Assembly: GCA_003864495.1 (NCBI GenBank)
Contig: ML133394.1
Location: 2,605,563-2,669,562, forward strand
Source: Nemopilema nomurai
Taxonomy: Eukaryota > Cnidaria > Scyphozoa > Rhizostomeae > Rhizostomatidae
DNA length: 64,000 nucleotides
Reading direction: 5' to 3'
Shown: positions 48,738 through 58,922 of the stretch, piece after piece
Position numbering within the stretch: the stretch's first letter is position 1
Layout: the number at the start of each line of letters is the position of its first letter
Position numbers and translations under genes: made by a program
Notes under the pieces: model-generated
What the model was told of the DNA's origin: nothing
Database searches by the model: none
Seen by the model: the letters and a program-made list of their open reading frames with translations, nothing else

Positions 48738-49076
48738 TTGAACCATTTGAATAATATGTGTTTGGCCATTAAAATTATACATTGAAGGTATTCACATTGT
48801 TTATCAATGTTTGCATCAATGGTTTCAGCCCTTCATTCTCCCTTAATGCAGGTTCTCTTGGGTATATTCCTAAGTAAGCACACAAAAAGAATTCCTGTAT
48901 TGATAAGCACCTTTTTATTTTAGGAACTTCTATGTGTCTTCGCATTCTGTAAAGTAAAGTATCATTTGTACTTGTATATATATTGGTTTCTACCTAGCAT
49001 CTGAAGGCAGTTTTTAGGGCACTGAGAAGCCTTATGCTTATTTAGCAGTGTCCTTGTCCTTTTTCCTATATTGACC

Positions 49077-49210
49077 ACACCTTTTGGTTCCTCATGCCCG
49101 GAATTAAAGAGAGCTGGTGACTCTCTGTGAAAGTCAGGTCATGCCAAGGACTCAAAACACAAACCTTTGGGTCTGTAGTCAGTGCCTCTAAAAACTGAGC
49201 CATCATGTCT
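49077..49210 (-). mobile_element. Old tRNA-derived SINE remnant, copy 2
   Basis: Counterpart of 6265-6405, with few base changes ('gagctggtgactctctg' against gaggtggtgactttctg). Confidence 0.35.
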
Positions 49211-50393
49211 AGTTTCTTGTGAAAATTTTGTGGTTAATCTCCACTGCTAAACTTTCTGGTAATTCGGCTTTGGGTATTCTGCTGAGAACTAACAAAGCCC
49301 ACTCTGTTTTATGGTCTAGTAAAGGTTCTAAAACAGCATTTCAAGCCTTCTTTCCATTACCTATTGCAGGCATGTACATAAAACAAGCATGATAATCAAC
49401 AAGCTTTTAATTTAGACTGCTAAATGCCACACTAGCAAACATCAAACTTTGACTAATCTCCCTTAACTGCTGGGTATTTTGATTTTTGCCCCAAACCTTC
49501 CCCAACATTTATTTACATTAATCAAAACTGATGTCAAAGTGTGCTCCAACGGTAGAAATCAGTTTTGTTTAAAGGGTTTTTTCCTAAAGGCGTTTTGGAA
49601 ATGTTGAGTATTGAAATTGGCAAACATTGTCACCCTGGGATGACATTTTCTCAATAGAAATTTTCTGAAATATGAATAAATATTTTCTCAATAGAAATAG
49701 AAATAATAAAAAACTTGAGAAGGTACTAATTGAACCAAATCAACAATTAATGACATTACATGGAATAACACTGAATAGCATACTAATAAGATGGGCATTT
49801 CTAGGATGAAAATTATAATGAAAATACTGATTATTCAGAATGGATCCTTCAACTAAAAAGCTAACTGGCACCAATCATCAGATATCAATTAGGTTAGATT
49901 GACATCTGAGGCCAAATTTGACCAAACACATTGTCCAAAAAGCCAGATTTGGTAAAATTTCTTACAGTCAAGTAATATAGGTCCAATTAAATGTAGATAT
50001 AATCTTTTAACAAACAGTGGAAACCGAAAATATTTTCCAAAGTGACAGCAAAGCGCTTTTGTTGAATGGCAGCTTACATGATATGCCACATTCTACACCA
50101 CTACATTCAAAACAGCTCTTTTGCTATTCTTACGGGTTTTCCATTTCCAAAAATTGGTCGGCGGTCCGAAAATAGGCCTAGCCTCACTTAAGTTCCGCGG
50201 TGTAACAGCTGTGACCAGCTTATTCCCTTGTCAACCATAGTATTTTGGACATCAAAGGGTGTTAAAAACAGGCACAAACGAGAAATCTGTCGTCAAAATT
50301 GTCAAATGGCAAATTACACTCATTTACAAAGCATTTACACTCAAACAGACAGTCGAGCGATGGCTTGGCTATTTCTATGAAAAAGCTATCACT

Positions 50394-50660
50394 ATGACCA
50401 ACCAACTACTAACTGTTTCGAGTGTTGGCCAACGGTTACCACAGTTCTTCGTCGAATCAGTAGAGTTAATGACTATATTTACCTTGTTATCAGTCAATTT
50501 AATACGCCTTCCATTTCCTTTGGTGATATCAGGGCAGAACGGTCTCAATTGCTTCCAAAGCAAACCAAACCGAATCGGTCTCGTTTCCAAACATAGGTAT
50601 CCTGTAGCTGTGTACGAAGAATGCCGTTACTCTGTTGATGCTTTATCGGCAGTTTCATAG
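50394..50660 (+). CDS. Hypothetical short ORF, copy 2
   Basis: Identical in sequence to the 7591-7857 frame as far as I can read. The 2.8 kb insert starts 63 bp beyond its stop. No recognised domain. Confidence 0.15.
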   Translation: MTNQLLTVSSVGQRLPQFFVESVELMTIFTLLSVNLIRLPFPLVISGQNGLNCFQSKPNRIGLVSKHRYPVAVYEECRYSVDALSAVS

Positions 50661-50723
50661 CATCCGCTACGCCCATTGAACACAGGGCATTCCAAATGTT
50701 ATTCTAGGCATACGCATTATCAN

Positions 50724-52290
50724 GCAAAGTAATTTGATGTGGTCTGCAAACTTATTTCTTAATGCAGTGATTTGCTGTGGTCAGGAAAATTCACAGGGTA
50801 TATGCAAATAGCTTGCTTTAATTATGCAACTAGCCTAGTGTATGCAGTGATATCCAAAGCCACATGGTATATGCAAAGTAATTTGCTGTGGTCTGCAAAC
50901 TTATTTCTTAATGCAGTGATTTGCTGTGGTCATGCAAATTCACAGGGTATATGCAAATAGTTTGCTTTAATTATGCAGACTAGCTTATTAAATGCAGCCA
51001 TTTTCAAGATCGCATGGTACATGCAGAGTGATTTGCTGTAGTCATGCAAATTCACAGAGTATATGCAAATAGTTTGCTTTAATTATGCAACTAGCCTAGT
51101 GTATGCAGTGATATCCAAAGCTTCATGGTATATGCAAAGTAATTTGCTGTGGTCTGCAAACTTATTTCTTAACGCAGTGATTTGCTGTGGTCAGGCAAAT
51201 TCACAGGGTATATGCAAATAGTTTGCTTTAATTATGCAGACTAGTTTATTAAATGCAGAAATTTTCAAGATTGCATGGTACATACAGAGTGATTTGTTGT
51301 GATCATGCAAATTCATAGGGTATATGCAAATAGTTTGCTGAATTATGCAAACTAGCTTAGTAAATGCAGCAATTTTCAAGATCGCATGGTACATGCAGAG
51401 TGATTTGCTGTGGTCATGCAAATTCACAGGGTATATGCAAATAGTTTGCTTTAATTATGCAGACTAGCTTATTAAATGCAGCATTTTCAAGATCGCATGG
51501 TACATACAGAGTGATTTGCTGTAGTCATGCAAATTCACAGAGTATATGCAAATAGTTTGCTTTAATTATGCAGACTAGCTATTAAATGCAGCAATTTTCA
51601 AGATTGCATGGTACATGCAGAGTGATTTGCTGTGGTCATGCAAATTCACAGGGTATATGCAAATAAGTTTGCTTTAATTATGCAAACTAGCTTATTAAAT
51701 GCAGCAATTTTCAAGATTGCACGGTACATGCAGAGTGATTTGCTGTGGTCATGCAAATTCACAGGGTATATGCAAATAGTTTGCTTTAATTATGCAAACT
51801 AGTTTATTAAATGCAGCAATTTTCAAGATTGCACGGTACATGCAGAGTGATTTGCTGTGGTCATGCAAATTCACAGGGTATATGCAAATAGTTTGCTTTA
51901 ATTATGCAAACTAGTTTATTAAATGCAGCAATTTTCAAGATTGCATGGTACATGCAGAGTGATTTGCTGTGGTCATGCAAATTCACAGGGTATATGCAAA
52001 TAGTTTGCTTTAATTATGCAAACTAGCTTATTAAATGCAGCAATTTTCAAGATTGCACAGTACATGCAGAGTGATTTGCTGTGGTCATGCAAATTCACAG
52101 GGTATTATGCAAATAGTTTGCTTTAATTATGCAGACTAGCTTATTAAATGCAGCAATTTTCAAGATTGCATGGTACATGCAGAGTGATTTGCTGTGGTCA
52201 TGCAAATTCACAGGGTATATGCAAATAGTTTGCTTTAATTATGCAAACTAGCTTATTAAATGCAGCAATTTTAAAGATTGCATGGTACAT
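50724..52290. repeat. 112-bp minisatellite rich in ATGCAAAT
   Basis: The regular part (51430-52217) has a period of 112 bp, with register points gtatatgc at 51766, 51878 and 51990. The left part (50724-51210) is less regular. Each unit contains two ATGCAAAT octamers, near 'gtcatgcaaattcac' and 'tatatgcaaatagtttg', plus a near match ATGCAAAC. Units look built from related modules of about 37 bp. Open frames here are incidental. Confidence 0.9.
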
Positions 52291-52727
52291 GCAGAGTAGT
52301 TTGCTGTGGTTATGCAAACTTACTCCTTTAATGCAGTGACTTGCTGTGGTTATGCGAGTTCACATGGTATATGCAGAGTATTGCTGTTATGCAAACTTAC
52401 TCATTTAATGCAGTGACTTGCTGTGGTTATGCGAGTTCACATGGTATATGCAGAGTAGTTTGCTGTGGTTATGCAAACTTACTCATTTAATGCAGTGACT
52501 TGCTGTGGTTATGCGAGTTCACATGGTATATGCAGAGTAGTTTGCTGTGGTTATGCAAACTTACTCATTTAATGCAGTGACTTGCTGTGGTTATGCGAGT
52601 TCACATGGTATATGCAGAGTAGTTTGCTGTGGTTATGCAAACTTACTCATTTAATGCAGTGACTTGCTGTGGTTATGCGAGTTCACATGGTATATGCAGA
52701 GTAGTTTGCTGTGGTTATGCAAACTCG
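52291..52727. repeat. 82-bp minisatellite, related variant
   Basis: Register points gtatatgc at 52526, 52608 and 52690 are 82 bp apart. One unit near 52367-52444 is shortened to 77. Each unit is a dimer of 41-bp halves that both begin TTGCTGTGGTTATGC, derived from the same module as the adjoining 112-bp repeat. Confidence 0.9.
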
Positions 52728-52866
52728 CTCAGAACCTCACCTAACCTTCTCTTTTGACTCATTCTTTGCTTTCCCCCCCTTTCTCTTCTAGGGTAGAGTT
52801 TAGTTTTTTAATCGCAGTAGGGGTCTCAGGTCTGTGTTTGTGGGTGTCAACATTATCATGTTTCTG
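52728..52866. other. Pyrimidine-rich spacer
   Basis: Contains a C-run (52773-52779) and a pyrimidine tract ending TTCTCTTCTAG (52783-52793) that resembles a splice acceptor. No coding frame recognised. Confidence 0.4.
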
Positions 52867-53024
52867 TGGCGGGTTAAAAAACTGAGATAGTTTTTTCCCT
52901 CGAATCAAACACCGACCATAAAGTATGTCATTGCTCAGGCAATTCAAGGGCTGATGCACCGAAAGCCCAAAATGTTTTTCCTGAGATAGGGACTTAATTT
53001 TTAGGGGCCCCGCGTAGGAATTAA
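52867..53024. repeat. 158-bp direct repeat, left copy
   Basis: Begins tggcgggttaaaaaactgag and ends ggggccccgcgtaggaattaa-like. Appears identical to 53376-53533, at a period of 509 bp. The pair could be terminal repeats of a TRIM-like element or two units of a longer tandem repeat. No TG..CA ends support the LTR reading. Confidence 0.85.
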
Positions 53025-53375
53025 ATGGGAATTAATATCTTTAATTCGAGTTAATACCCGCGGGGAAGGCGCTCACAACTATTTGGAGGTTCGTGTCGTG
53101 CTGCACGTCCATCTCCACAAGACTGTCAATCATAATTTCCTGACTATTGTTGTACTAATTACCTCGTGGTATCGTACAAGGCAGTGCCTTAGCATATCTG
53201 GTTAGTGACCGCTACACAGCACGTGGATCACACCACGTATATGCGTTCTTCCCCACCCAGTCCCACCCCTCTGTTACTTTGTTTTTCCCTACCTGCCCCT
53301 ACTACACCTCCTTCTCCCTCTCTTCCAGCTAAGTTTCACACAGTATTCACTGCGTGACAGGTGTATCAGCATGAT
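53025..53375. other. Interior between the 158-bp repeats
   Basis: 351 bp with no coding frame. Starts 'atgggaattaatatc' and has an extended pyrimidine tract ending TCTCTTCCAG (about 53320-53329), which parallels the tract left of the first repeat. That parallel suggests the repeat period extends beyond the 158 bp. Confidence 0.4.
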
Positions 53376-53533
53376 TGGCGGGTTAAAAAACTGAGATAGT
53401 TTTTTCCCTCGAATCAAACACCGACCATAAAGTATGTCATTGCTCAGGCAATTCAAGGGCTGATGCACCGAAAGCCCAAAATGTTTTTCCTGAGATAGGG
53501 ACTTAATTTTTAGGGGCCCCGCGTAGGAATTAA
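53376..53533. repeat. 158-bp direct repeat, right copy
   Basis: Matches 52867-53024 base for base by eye. Immediately followed by the second copy of the 19-bp flank at 53534. Confidence 0.85.
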
Positions 53534-53692
53534 CTAGGCATACGCATTATCAGCAGAAGCTGTTCTAGTTAACGTTTCTAGAGGCTTCTCCCAGTGCGTA
53601 GAATCACAACTCTCCAAACAAACACGATTTCGCTTATAGATTCCACAGAACAATACCACCTGTATTCCACCAATAAAGGCTTTTATTGCCAC

Positions 53693-53889
53693 TGTAGATA
53701 ACGAGTTGAGATGGGTTTCTACCGACTGCGTTGCTCAACCTCTATGGACGATCCGAGCCAAAGCTGTCCCATGCCCCCCCACCAGCCCCCCCCCCGTCGG
53801 AGGCCCTGATGAGGATAGAACAGTCTAGGCTGAGGATGTGTCAGCATGACATGATGTGACAATGGAAAGTAGACAAAGGAGTCACTACA
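53693..53889 (+). mobile_element. Solo LTR, copy 2, internally deleted
   Basis: Starts TGTAGATAACGAG and ends CACTACA with flanking CCAC, as at 8060-8546. Sequence equivalent to about 8130-8430 is missing, joined at 'aagctgtcc' to 'catgcccccc'. Two C-runs flank the joint (53773-53797). The deletion also took most of the MITE-like insert. Confidence 0.8.
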
Positions 53890-53893
53890 CCAC

Positions 53894-55724
53894 AATATCC
53901 ATATCTTCTCTTATAAAGGATTGATTGTTTTTGCGAAAAGCTGTGCCAACTTCCCTTCTGGCAATGATACAATACTTCTTTGCATCGTTGACTTCGTAAT
54001 GACGTTGAGTCAACATCATTTCGTGGCCGCAAGCAATAGAAATCGGTACCATAATTACAGCAAAATGAGCATGCCTTGGATAGCAAAAAAGTTACGGAAG
54101 AGCGTCTCTATATATATATTTGTCTTTTGATACTTCCGTAGCACAGTGCTCAATACGTTAGCACGTAGAGCGATATATATATATATATAGGCGTTCCCCT
54201 CGACCCACTACATAGTGTACTCAATTCTTCGTACACAAAAAGAGCTGAACATCCCATGTTGCAATGCAAAAGGCAGTTGTATCACCATTGAAGTAAAAGA
54301 GCAATATTGGTTGGTAGCAGTGAGTTTTGAAGTCCCCCTCTAGCTTCGAAGAACTGCATTTGCCTAGGGTGGCTGCAGAAGCAAGGCTGAGAAAAGAAGA
54401 GGCAGAGCTTTGGGAGGAAACAATTGCGCTAGATCCTGAAAGGAAAAACTGAGTTTGGATGAAACAAAGCGTGTTCAAACAAAACTTCCAGATTTACAGA
54501 TCTCAAAGTTCCAGGGCACTCATTCAGATTGAATAAGATTCGGGAACCTCTTTCAATATCAAATTGATAAAGCTTCAATTAATGATGAAGCAAGGTTATT
54601 ATTACCAGAGGAGTTTGTCACACCTAAAAATTCGATGACTTATCTACAACTATCAACTTTAAATACAGGACCAAGTAGTGACTATGTTTCTTCCACACTG
54701 CAGGAATTGATAAAAGAGAAACCTGTGAGACAAGACTACAAATCTGGTCAAACACTGTTAGGGACATCAGTTGGAAACATAAACGTATATGAGATATAAA
54801 CGTATACGTATATAAACGTATTTCATAATAGAGATCAGTGGTGTTGCACAGAGATTTGGCATAAAGGCCAGTCACCACTGACGCTTTTTTCCAGCGTGTC
54901 TGAAAATTTCGCGACGACACATGCGCAGAAAGAAAAATTTCACGAAAAAAGCGTTCGCGCATCGATAATGTCGCTTGACGAATAGTTGAAGTAGTTTTTA
55001 CTTTTCTCAAGCATTATTATTCTAGGTAAACTTAGGACAATAGGACTGCATGATTCTAATAATAGGCCTATGCAATATGGCGTTATCACAGCAACCGGAA
55101 TTTAGTAGAAGTGAAACTGAATTGCATTTATTTACTTTACATGGTAGACTAGGCAACAATACTTTTTCACAAGGAAACAGAGCCTTTCAGATATCAAGCA
55201 GATATCAAGCTCGTTTGGTGACAGCCAAGACGCATTTGAGATGGGAACCTTTATCCATGATGCACAATGTCAGAGCAATGATGCAGGTGGGAGCATTGAA
55301 TTCGGTAAGGAAGCTTTTATTGAGGCATTACGGCATTACCATTCTCTGTGGGACACAACTGACACAATATTTACGTGCTCTCCTTTTCAAAGCTTTATTC
55401 CGCCTTAAATGACAATAAAATTAAATTTTTCTTTTTCTCAAGAACAAAAACTGTAAAAGATCAGGCCAAGACATCATCTTTGTTCTAAAAATCTCGCGCG
55501 CGCTAAAATTTGGTGGAAATCAGTGGAAATTGGACTGAACAGAATTTTGTACGAACGCTACAAAACAAGTGTAAGTGCAGATTCGGCTTAAATTCAGAAG
55601 TTTCTTGGAGAGCGGAAGATTCTGCTCAACTTGTCAAAGCCAAGATACCGTGGGATGTCACACCCTTCACTTTTGTAGAAGCCGTCGGTAATTTTTTCCT
55701 GTCGGTAAAAGTTGAAACATTTAT
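53894..55724. other. Decayed transposon-rich stretch, copy 2
   Basis: Counterpart of 8551-10370. Small indels alter the frames: an added GT near 55287 changes the end of the frame starting at 55077, and extra bases near 54072 and 54253 shift the minus frames. This supports absence of purifying selection. Confidence 0.5.
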
Positions 55725-55913
55725 AACAGCCTGTCGGTATTGCGGGGAAGTAGGGTCAAGCTAATAAAAGGCTACCTCCGTTCGACAACGAAAGAAGAAC
55801 GTTTAGACTATCTAATGATAGCTGCATGTTCCAGTTACATTTTAGATCATTTAGATCTTGATGAGGTTGCAGATAGCTGGTCAGTTCTTAAAACTAGAAG
55901 AATAAAGATATAA
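55725..55913 (+). pseudogene. hAT transposase C-terminal fragment, frame intact
   Basis: 63 codons including TAA, from NSLSVLRG through YLRSTTKEERLDYL, DLDEVADSWSVLK and TRRIKI. The frame is open here, while block 1 lacks two bases. Only the C-terminal dimerisation tail is present; no catalytic domain precedes it. The block 2 sequence shows the state before the block 1 frameshift. Confidence 0.65.
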
Positions 55914-56222
55914 ATCCATACCATGCAGGACTATATGTTTTTATATGTGTCGATATTATTCAATGGTGTGAATATTTTCCTGACCCTGACCTTCCAGAGA
56001 TTCAAACTATTTCTATTTAATGCCGCTTTCGTTGGGATCATTAGAATAAATAACATGAGTATTTTGCAAGTAATCTGATAAATTTCGATCCAGTTAGAAA
56101 CAATAAGATATATCCAGCTTAGACACAAAGGAACCACTACGGTACTAGAGTGTAAAATTTGTGCGCTATGATTAACTATCTTTAATCAACCCTGTCGGTA
56201 AATTTCTCATGCAAGGGTAAAC

Positions 56223-56664
56223 GATCCGATGGGCATTGTCTCAAATATATTGCTGACAGCTAAATCAATTATTCGTGACATCTATGAGAGAAAAGTTCAA
56301 TGAGATAGTGAGCATCCAGATGACATAAGGAACTGGTGGGAAAGATGGATTAAGTCCTTGCCATTAGAAGTTGTGCTGTCACAATGTATTTCACAGAAAA
56401 GGGAAGAAATAACTCCATATAAGTCACATGGATTTTCCGACTTTTCCGTCTTAGGATGTTGTGCCACAGTGTCCACAGTTGTAAAGCAAAGGGAACAAGT
56501 CCGCCAGGGTTTACTCGTAGCTAAGTCAAGGCTTGCTAAACGTGATCTTACAATGCCAAGGCTAGAACTTGTTGGATGCCATATGACCAGTAATTGGCTA
56601 AAGAAAATAAACGAGAAAAATAACGACTGGAGGTATGTTCCCTTGGAGGAAAATGCACATTGGT
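56223..56664 (+). pseudogene. BEL/Pao RT C-terminus and RNase H remnant, copy 2
   Basis: DPMGIVSN at 56223, HGFSDFS near 56429, MPRLEL near 56554 and DWRYVP near 56627. Same stops as block 1. Confidence 0.8.
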
Positions 56665-57090
56665 AATCGAGGAGCAAGAAACTTTTAAGCGAGCGAGAAG
56701 AGGATGAGAGGGCCAACATGGCTAAAAACACCAGAACTGTAGCCAACTATGATTCCAATAAAAGCGAGCGGAGACTCGCATTCAGGGAACAGGCTATTAA
56801 AGAGATTGTACAATTATCCATTGTGAGGAAAGCAGACACAATAGATAACTTACTTGAAAGAAAGACCTGGTGGTTCACTGTCAGAGTACTGGCTTGGGTA
56901 TAGATATTCATGAACTATTCAAAGAGCAGTCAGAGAGTCAAAGGCCCCTTTACAACTTCTGAGATCCAAAATCGAATCAGCTACATCGAGAGCTACATGG
57001 TGAAAAGGGCACAACGAGACGTGGAAGAGACGAGCATATTCAACAACGATTGTAAGCGATTAAACTTAGTCAAGAATTAAGAAGGAATCT

Positions 57091-58022
57091 ATGCATGTAG
57101 ATGTAGTCAGACATCTCATCTCGGAGAAACCTGTAGAAAGTGCACACCAACAGACATTGCATGGGGGAGTTTGTCTTACAATGTCCAAAGTTCCAGACAG
57201 CTACTGGATACCACAACTGAGAAGTCTTACGAAGAGAGTCACAGCGAAATGTTCAGGATGCGAGGGATTCCTTGCTACAGCGGCACCAGCGCATCCAACA
57301 GGGAATTAGCCTAGAGATAGATCTGAAGAAAGCATACCATCCTATTTTATCGGCGTAGACTTTACGGGTCCAATTACAATGAAAGCCGGAAACAAAGCTA
57401 CAAGCAAAGCATACAGTATTCATTACACATGCAGTTAAACCAGAGGTCTGCATTTAGAGCTAGTGACAATCATGACGTGCGAGGAATTTACATCAAGTTT
57501 TACGCAATTCATTGCGGCAATTCAAGGTAGGCCATCGAAGGTTATTTGGTATAACGGAAGCATATTCATAGCTGCGTCCAGTTGGATAAAGATAATTAGA
57601 AAAGTTCATTCTGTCTGCCTGTGGTTAATTTCCGAAATTTGAATACTCAGAGGAGTGTCGGACGAAAAAGTACTTTTAGAATGCAAAAACTGATTCCGCT
57701 TTTTCTTGCTACTGTGAAAGTTCAGAAGTATCTTGCACATCAAGAAATGGTATGGCAGTTTAACCTCGGCCGTGCCGGCTGGTGGGGTGGCATGTTGGAA
57801 AGGATGGTGAGCATCGTGAAAAAAACTTTATACAAAGTCGTAGGAGCATCAAAACTTTCATTCAAAAAGTTGCAAGAAGTTGTCCTAGATATTCAGATCG
57901 TGCTAAATAACCGACCATTGACAAAATGCGAAGATGACGTTGGGATGCTGTTTCTAATACCCAAAATTCTCATTTTGGGGAAAGCTAGCTATTCACCTGT
58001 TGAAGAACCATCGAGTATTTAA
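57091..58022 (+). pseudogene. BEL/Pao integrase remnant, copy 2
   Basis: The zinc-binding part is in one open frame here (57091-57309, ATG start, 72 codons), with two His and two Cys in the expected order (ending CSGCEGF). The core (57346-57606) carries the internal TAA and Y-N-G in place of D-N-G. The C-terminal part (57621-58022) retains GWWGGMLERM. Confidence 0.85.
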
Positions 58023-58115
58023 GATCAGGATTTGAGAAAAAGAGCAAAGTACTTGAAAAATGCTCCATTGGCGGTTATAGGCCGCCAAAACAGCGGAATG
58101 GCTTTAGTTTGATGG

Positions 58116-58753
58116 TTTTAGTACCATGAAGTACAACAGGCGTTAGCAGGACAATTTTATTTTGAAGAAATCAGCACCGATGAAGATAAACAATTAAGAA
58201 TGTTCTTTTATAATCAGGTTCATAAAAAACGGCGAATAATAAGCCTCACGATCGCTGCTTTAGTACAACAAATAAAAAAGGTCTTCCATGTCTTCTAAAC
58301 AGTAGAGAAAATGTAAAGTTGACTTCAAAACGGGAATTTCAGCAAAAATAATTAGTCGAATTATAGGTAAATATCTTGAGAATCTTGTCCATGCTCGGCT
58401 TCCTTCAAGATTCAAAACCAGAACGGAATATTTCCAAATCATTTGGAGCACTATCTATCTCCTGACAGAAACATGGGGTCCAACAGACTTGTATCTACGG
58501 CGAACAAATAGAAAACCAGATGCAAAAACACAAAAGACGATATAAATACTTCAAATAAATTTACGATCAAGGGTAAAATATGTTTTGAATGGTTTAAAGA
58601 CCGTAGAGATTCCCGGAGCCCAATACTATACTAAACAATACTATACTATACTATAGTTCGAGGTTCAGTTTCTAAATTTATTCGTAGTAGTAACCATTTT
58701 AGCGCATTTTGACCTGCATCCAAAAAAACACAAAAAAAGACTTTAAAACTCAC
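58116..58753. other. AT-rich spacer after the BEL/Pao remnant, copy 2
   Basis: Nothing coding recognised. Short tandem 'aatactatact' at 58621-58657, as in block 1. Confidence 0.45.
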
Positions 58754-58920
58754 GTTGATAAAGATGAAATCCTAACAAGGAATAAAAGTTAATCTCTGTT
58801 GACATCTACGAACTTCAATTCCAACACATCAAGAATAACATCAAAAAGAAGACTGCACTTTAAAGCTCACCTTAACTCGTCAAAGACTGATCAATTGAGA
58901 TTGGCTATTTCATGCCATTT
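58754..58920 (+). repeat. Diverged half-subrepeat at array edge, copy 2
   Basis: Same edge remnant as 13397-13560, confirming that the junction between block and array was duplicated as a unit. Confidence 0.7.
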
Positions 58921-58922
58921 TC

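Larger units (their letters stand above)
50723..53533. other. 2.8 kb block-2-specific insert, flanked by a 19-bp repeat
   Basis: Absent from block 1, where ctaggcatacgcattatca is single (7901-7919). Here that 19-mer occurs on both sides (50704-50722 and 53534-53552). An ambiguous base N sits exactly at the left junction (50723). Contents: a minisatellite (50724-52727) and a 158-bp direct-repeat pair (52867-53533). It may be a real insertion with a long target repeat or an assembly join. Confidence 0.75.
56223..58115 (+). mobile_element. Degenerate BEL/Pao pol region, copy 2
   Basis: Same order of remnants as 10867-12760, with the same stops (TGA for Trp after the DPMG segment, TAA after YTCS) and the same lost integrase Asp. 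It was therefore already dead before the block duplicated. Confidence 0.85.
47186..58922. repeat. Low-copy duplicated block, copy 2
   Basis: Counterpart of 3339-13564. Lacks the LTR element (empty site at 47371-47382). Has gained a SINE (48555-48737) and a 2.8 kb insert (50723-53533), and has lost about 300 bp within the solo LTR. The remaining sequence differs only by sporadic substitutions and small indels. Confidence 0.93.

Noticed and set aside
51191..51427. Minus-strand 78-codon frame in the minisatellite
   Set aside because: Translated tandem repeat (period shows as a repeated MNLHDH motif); no evidence of a gene.
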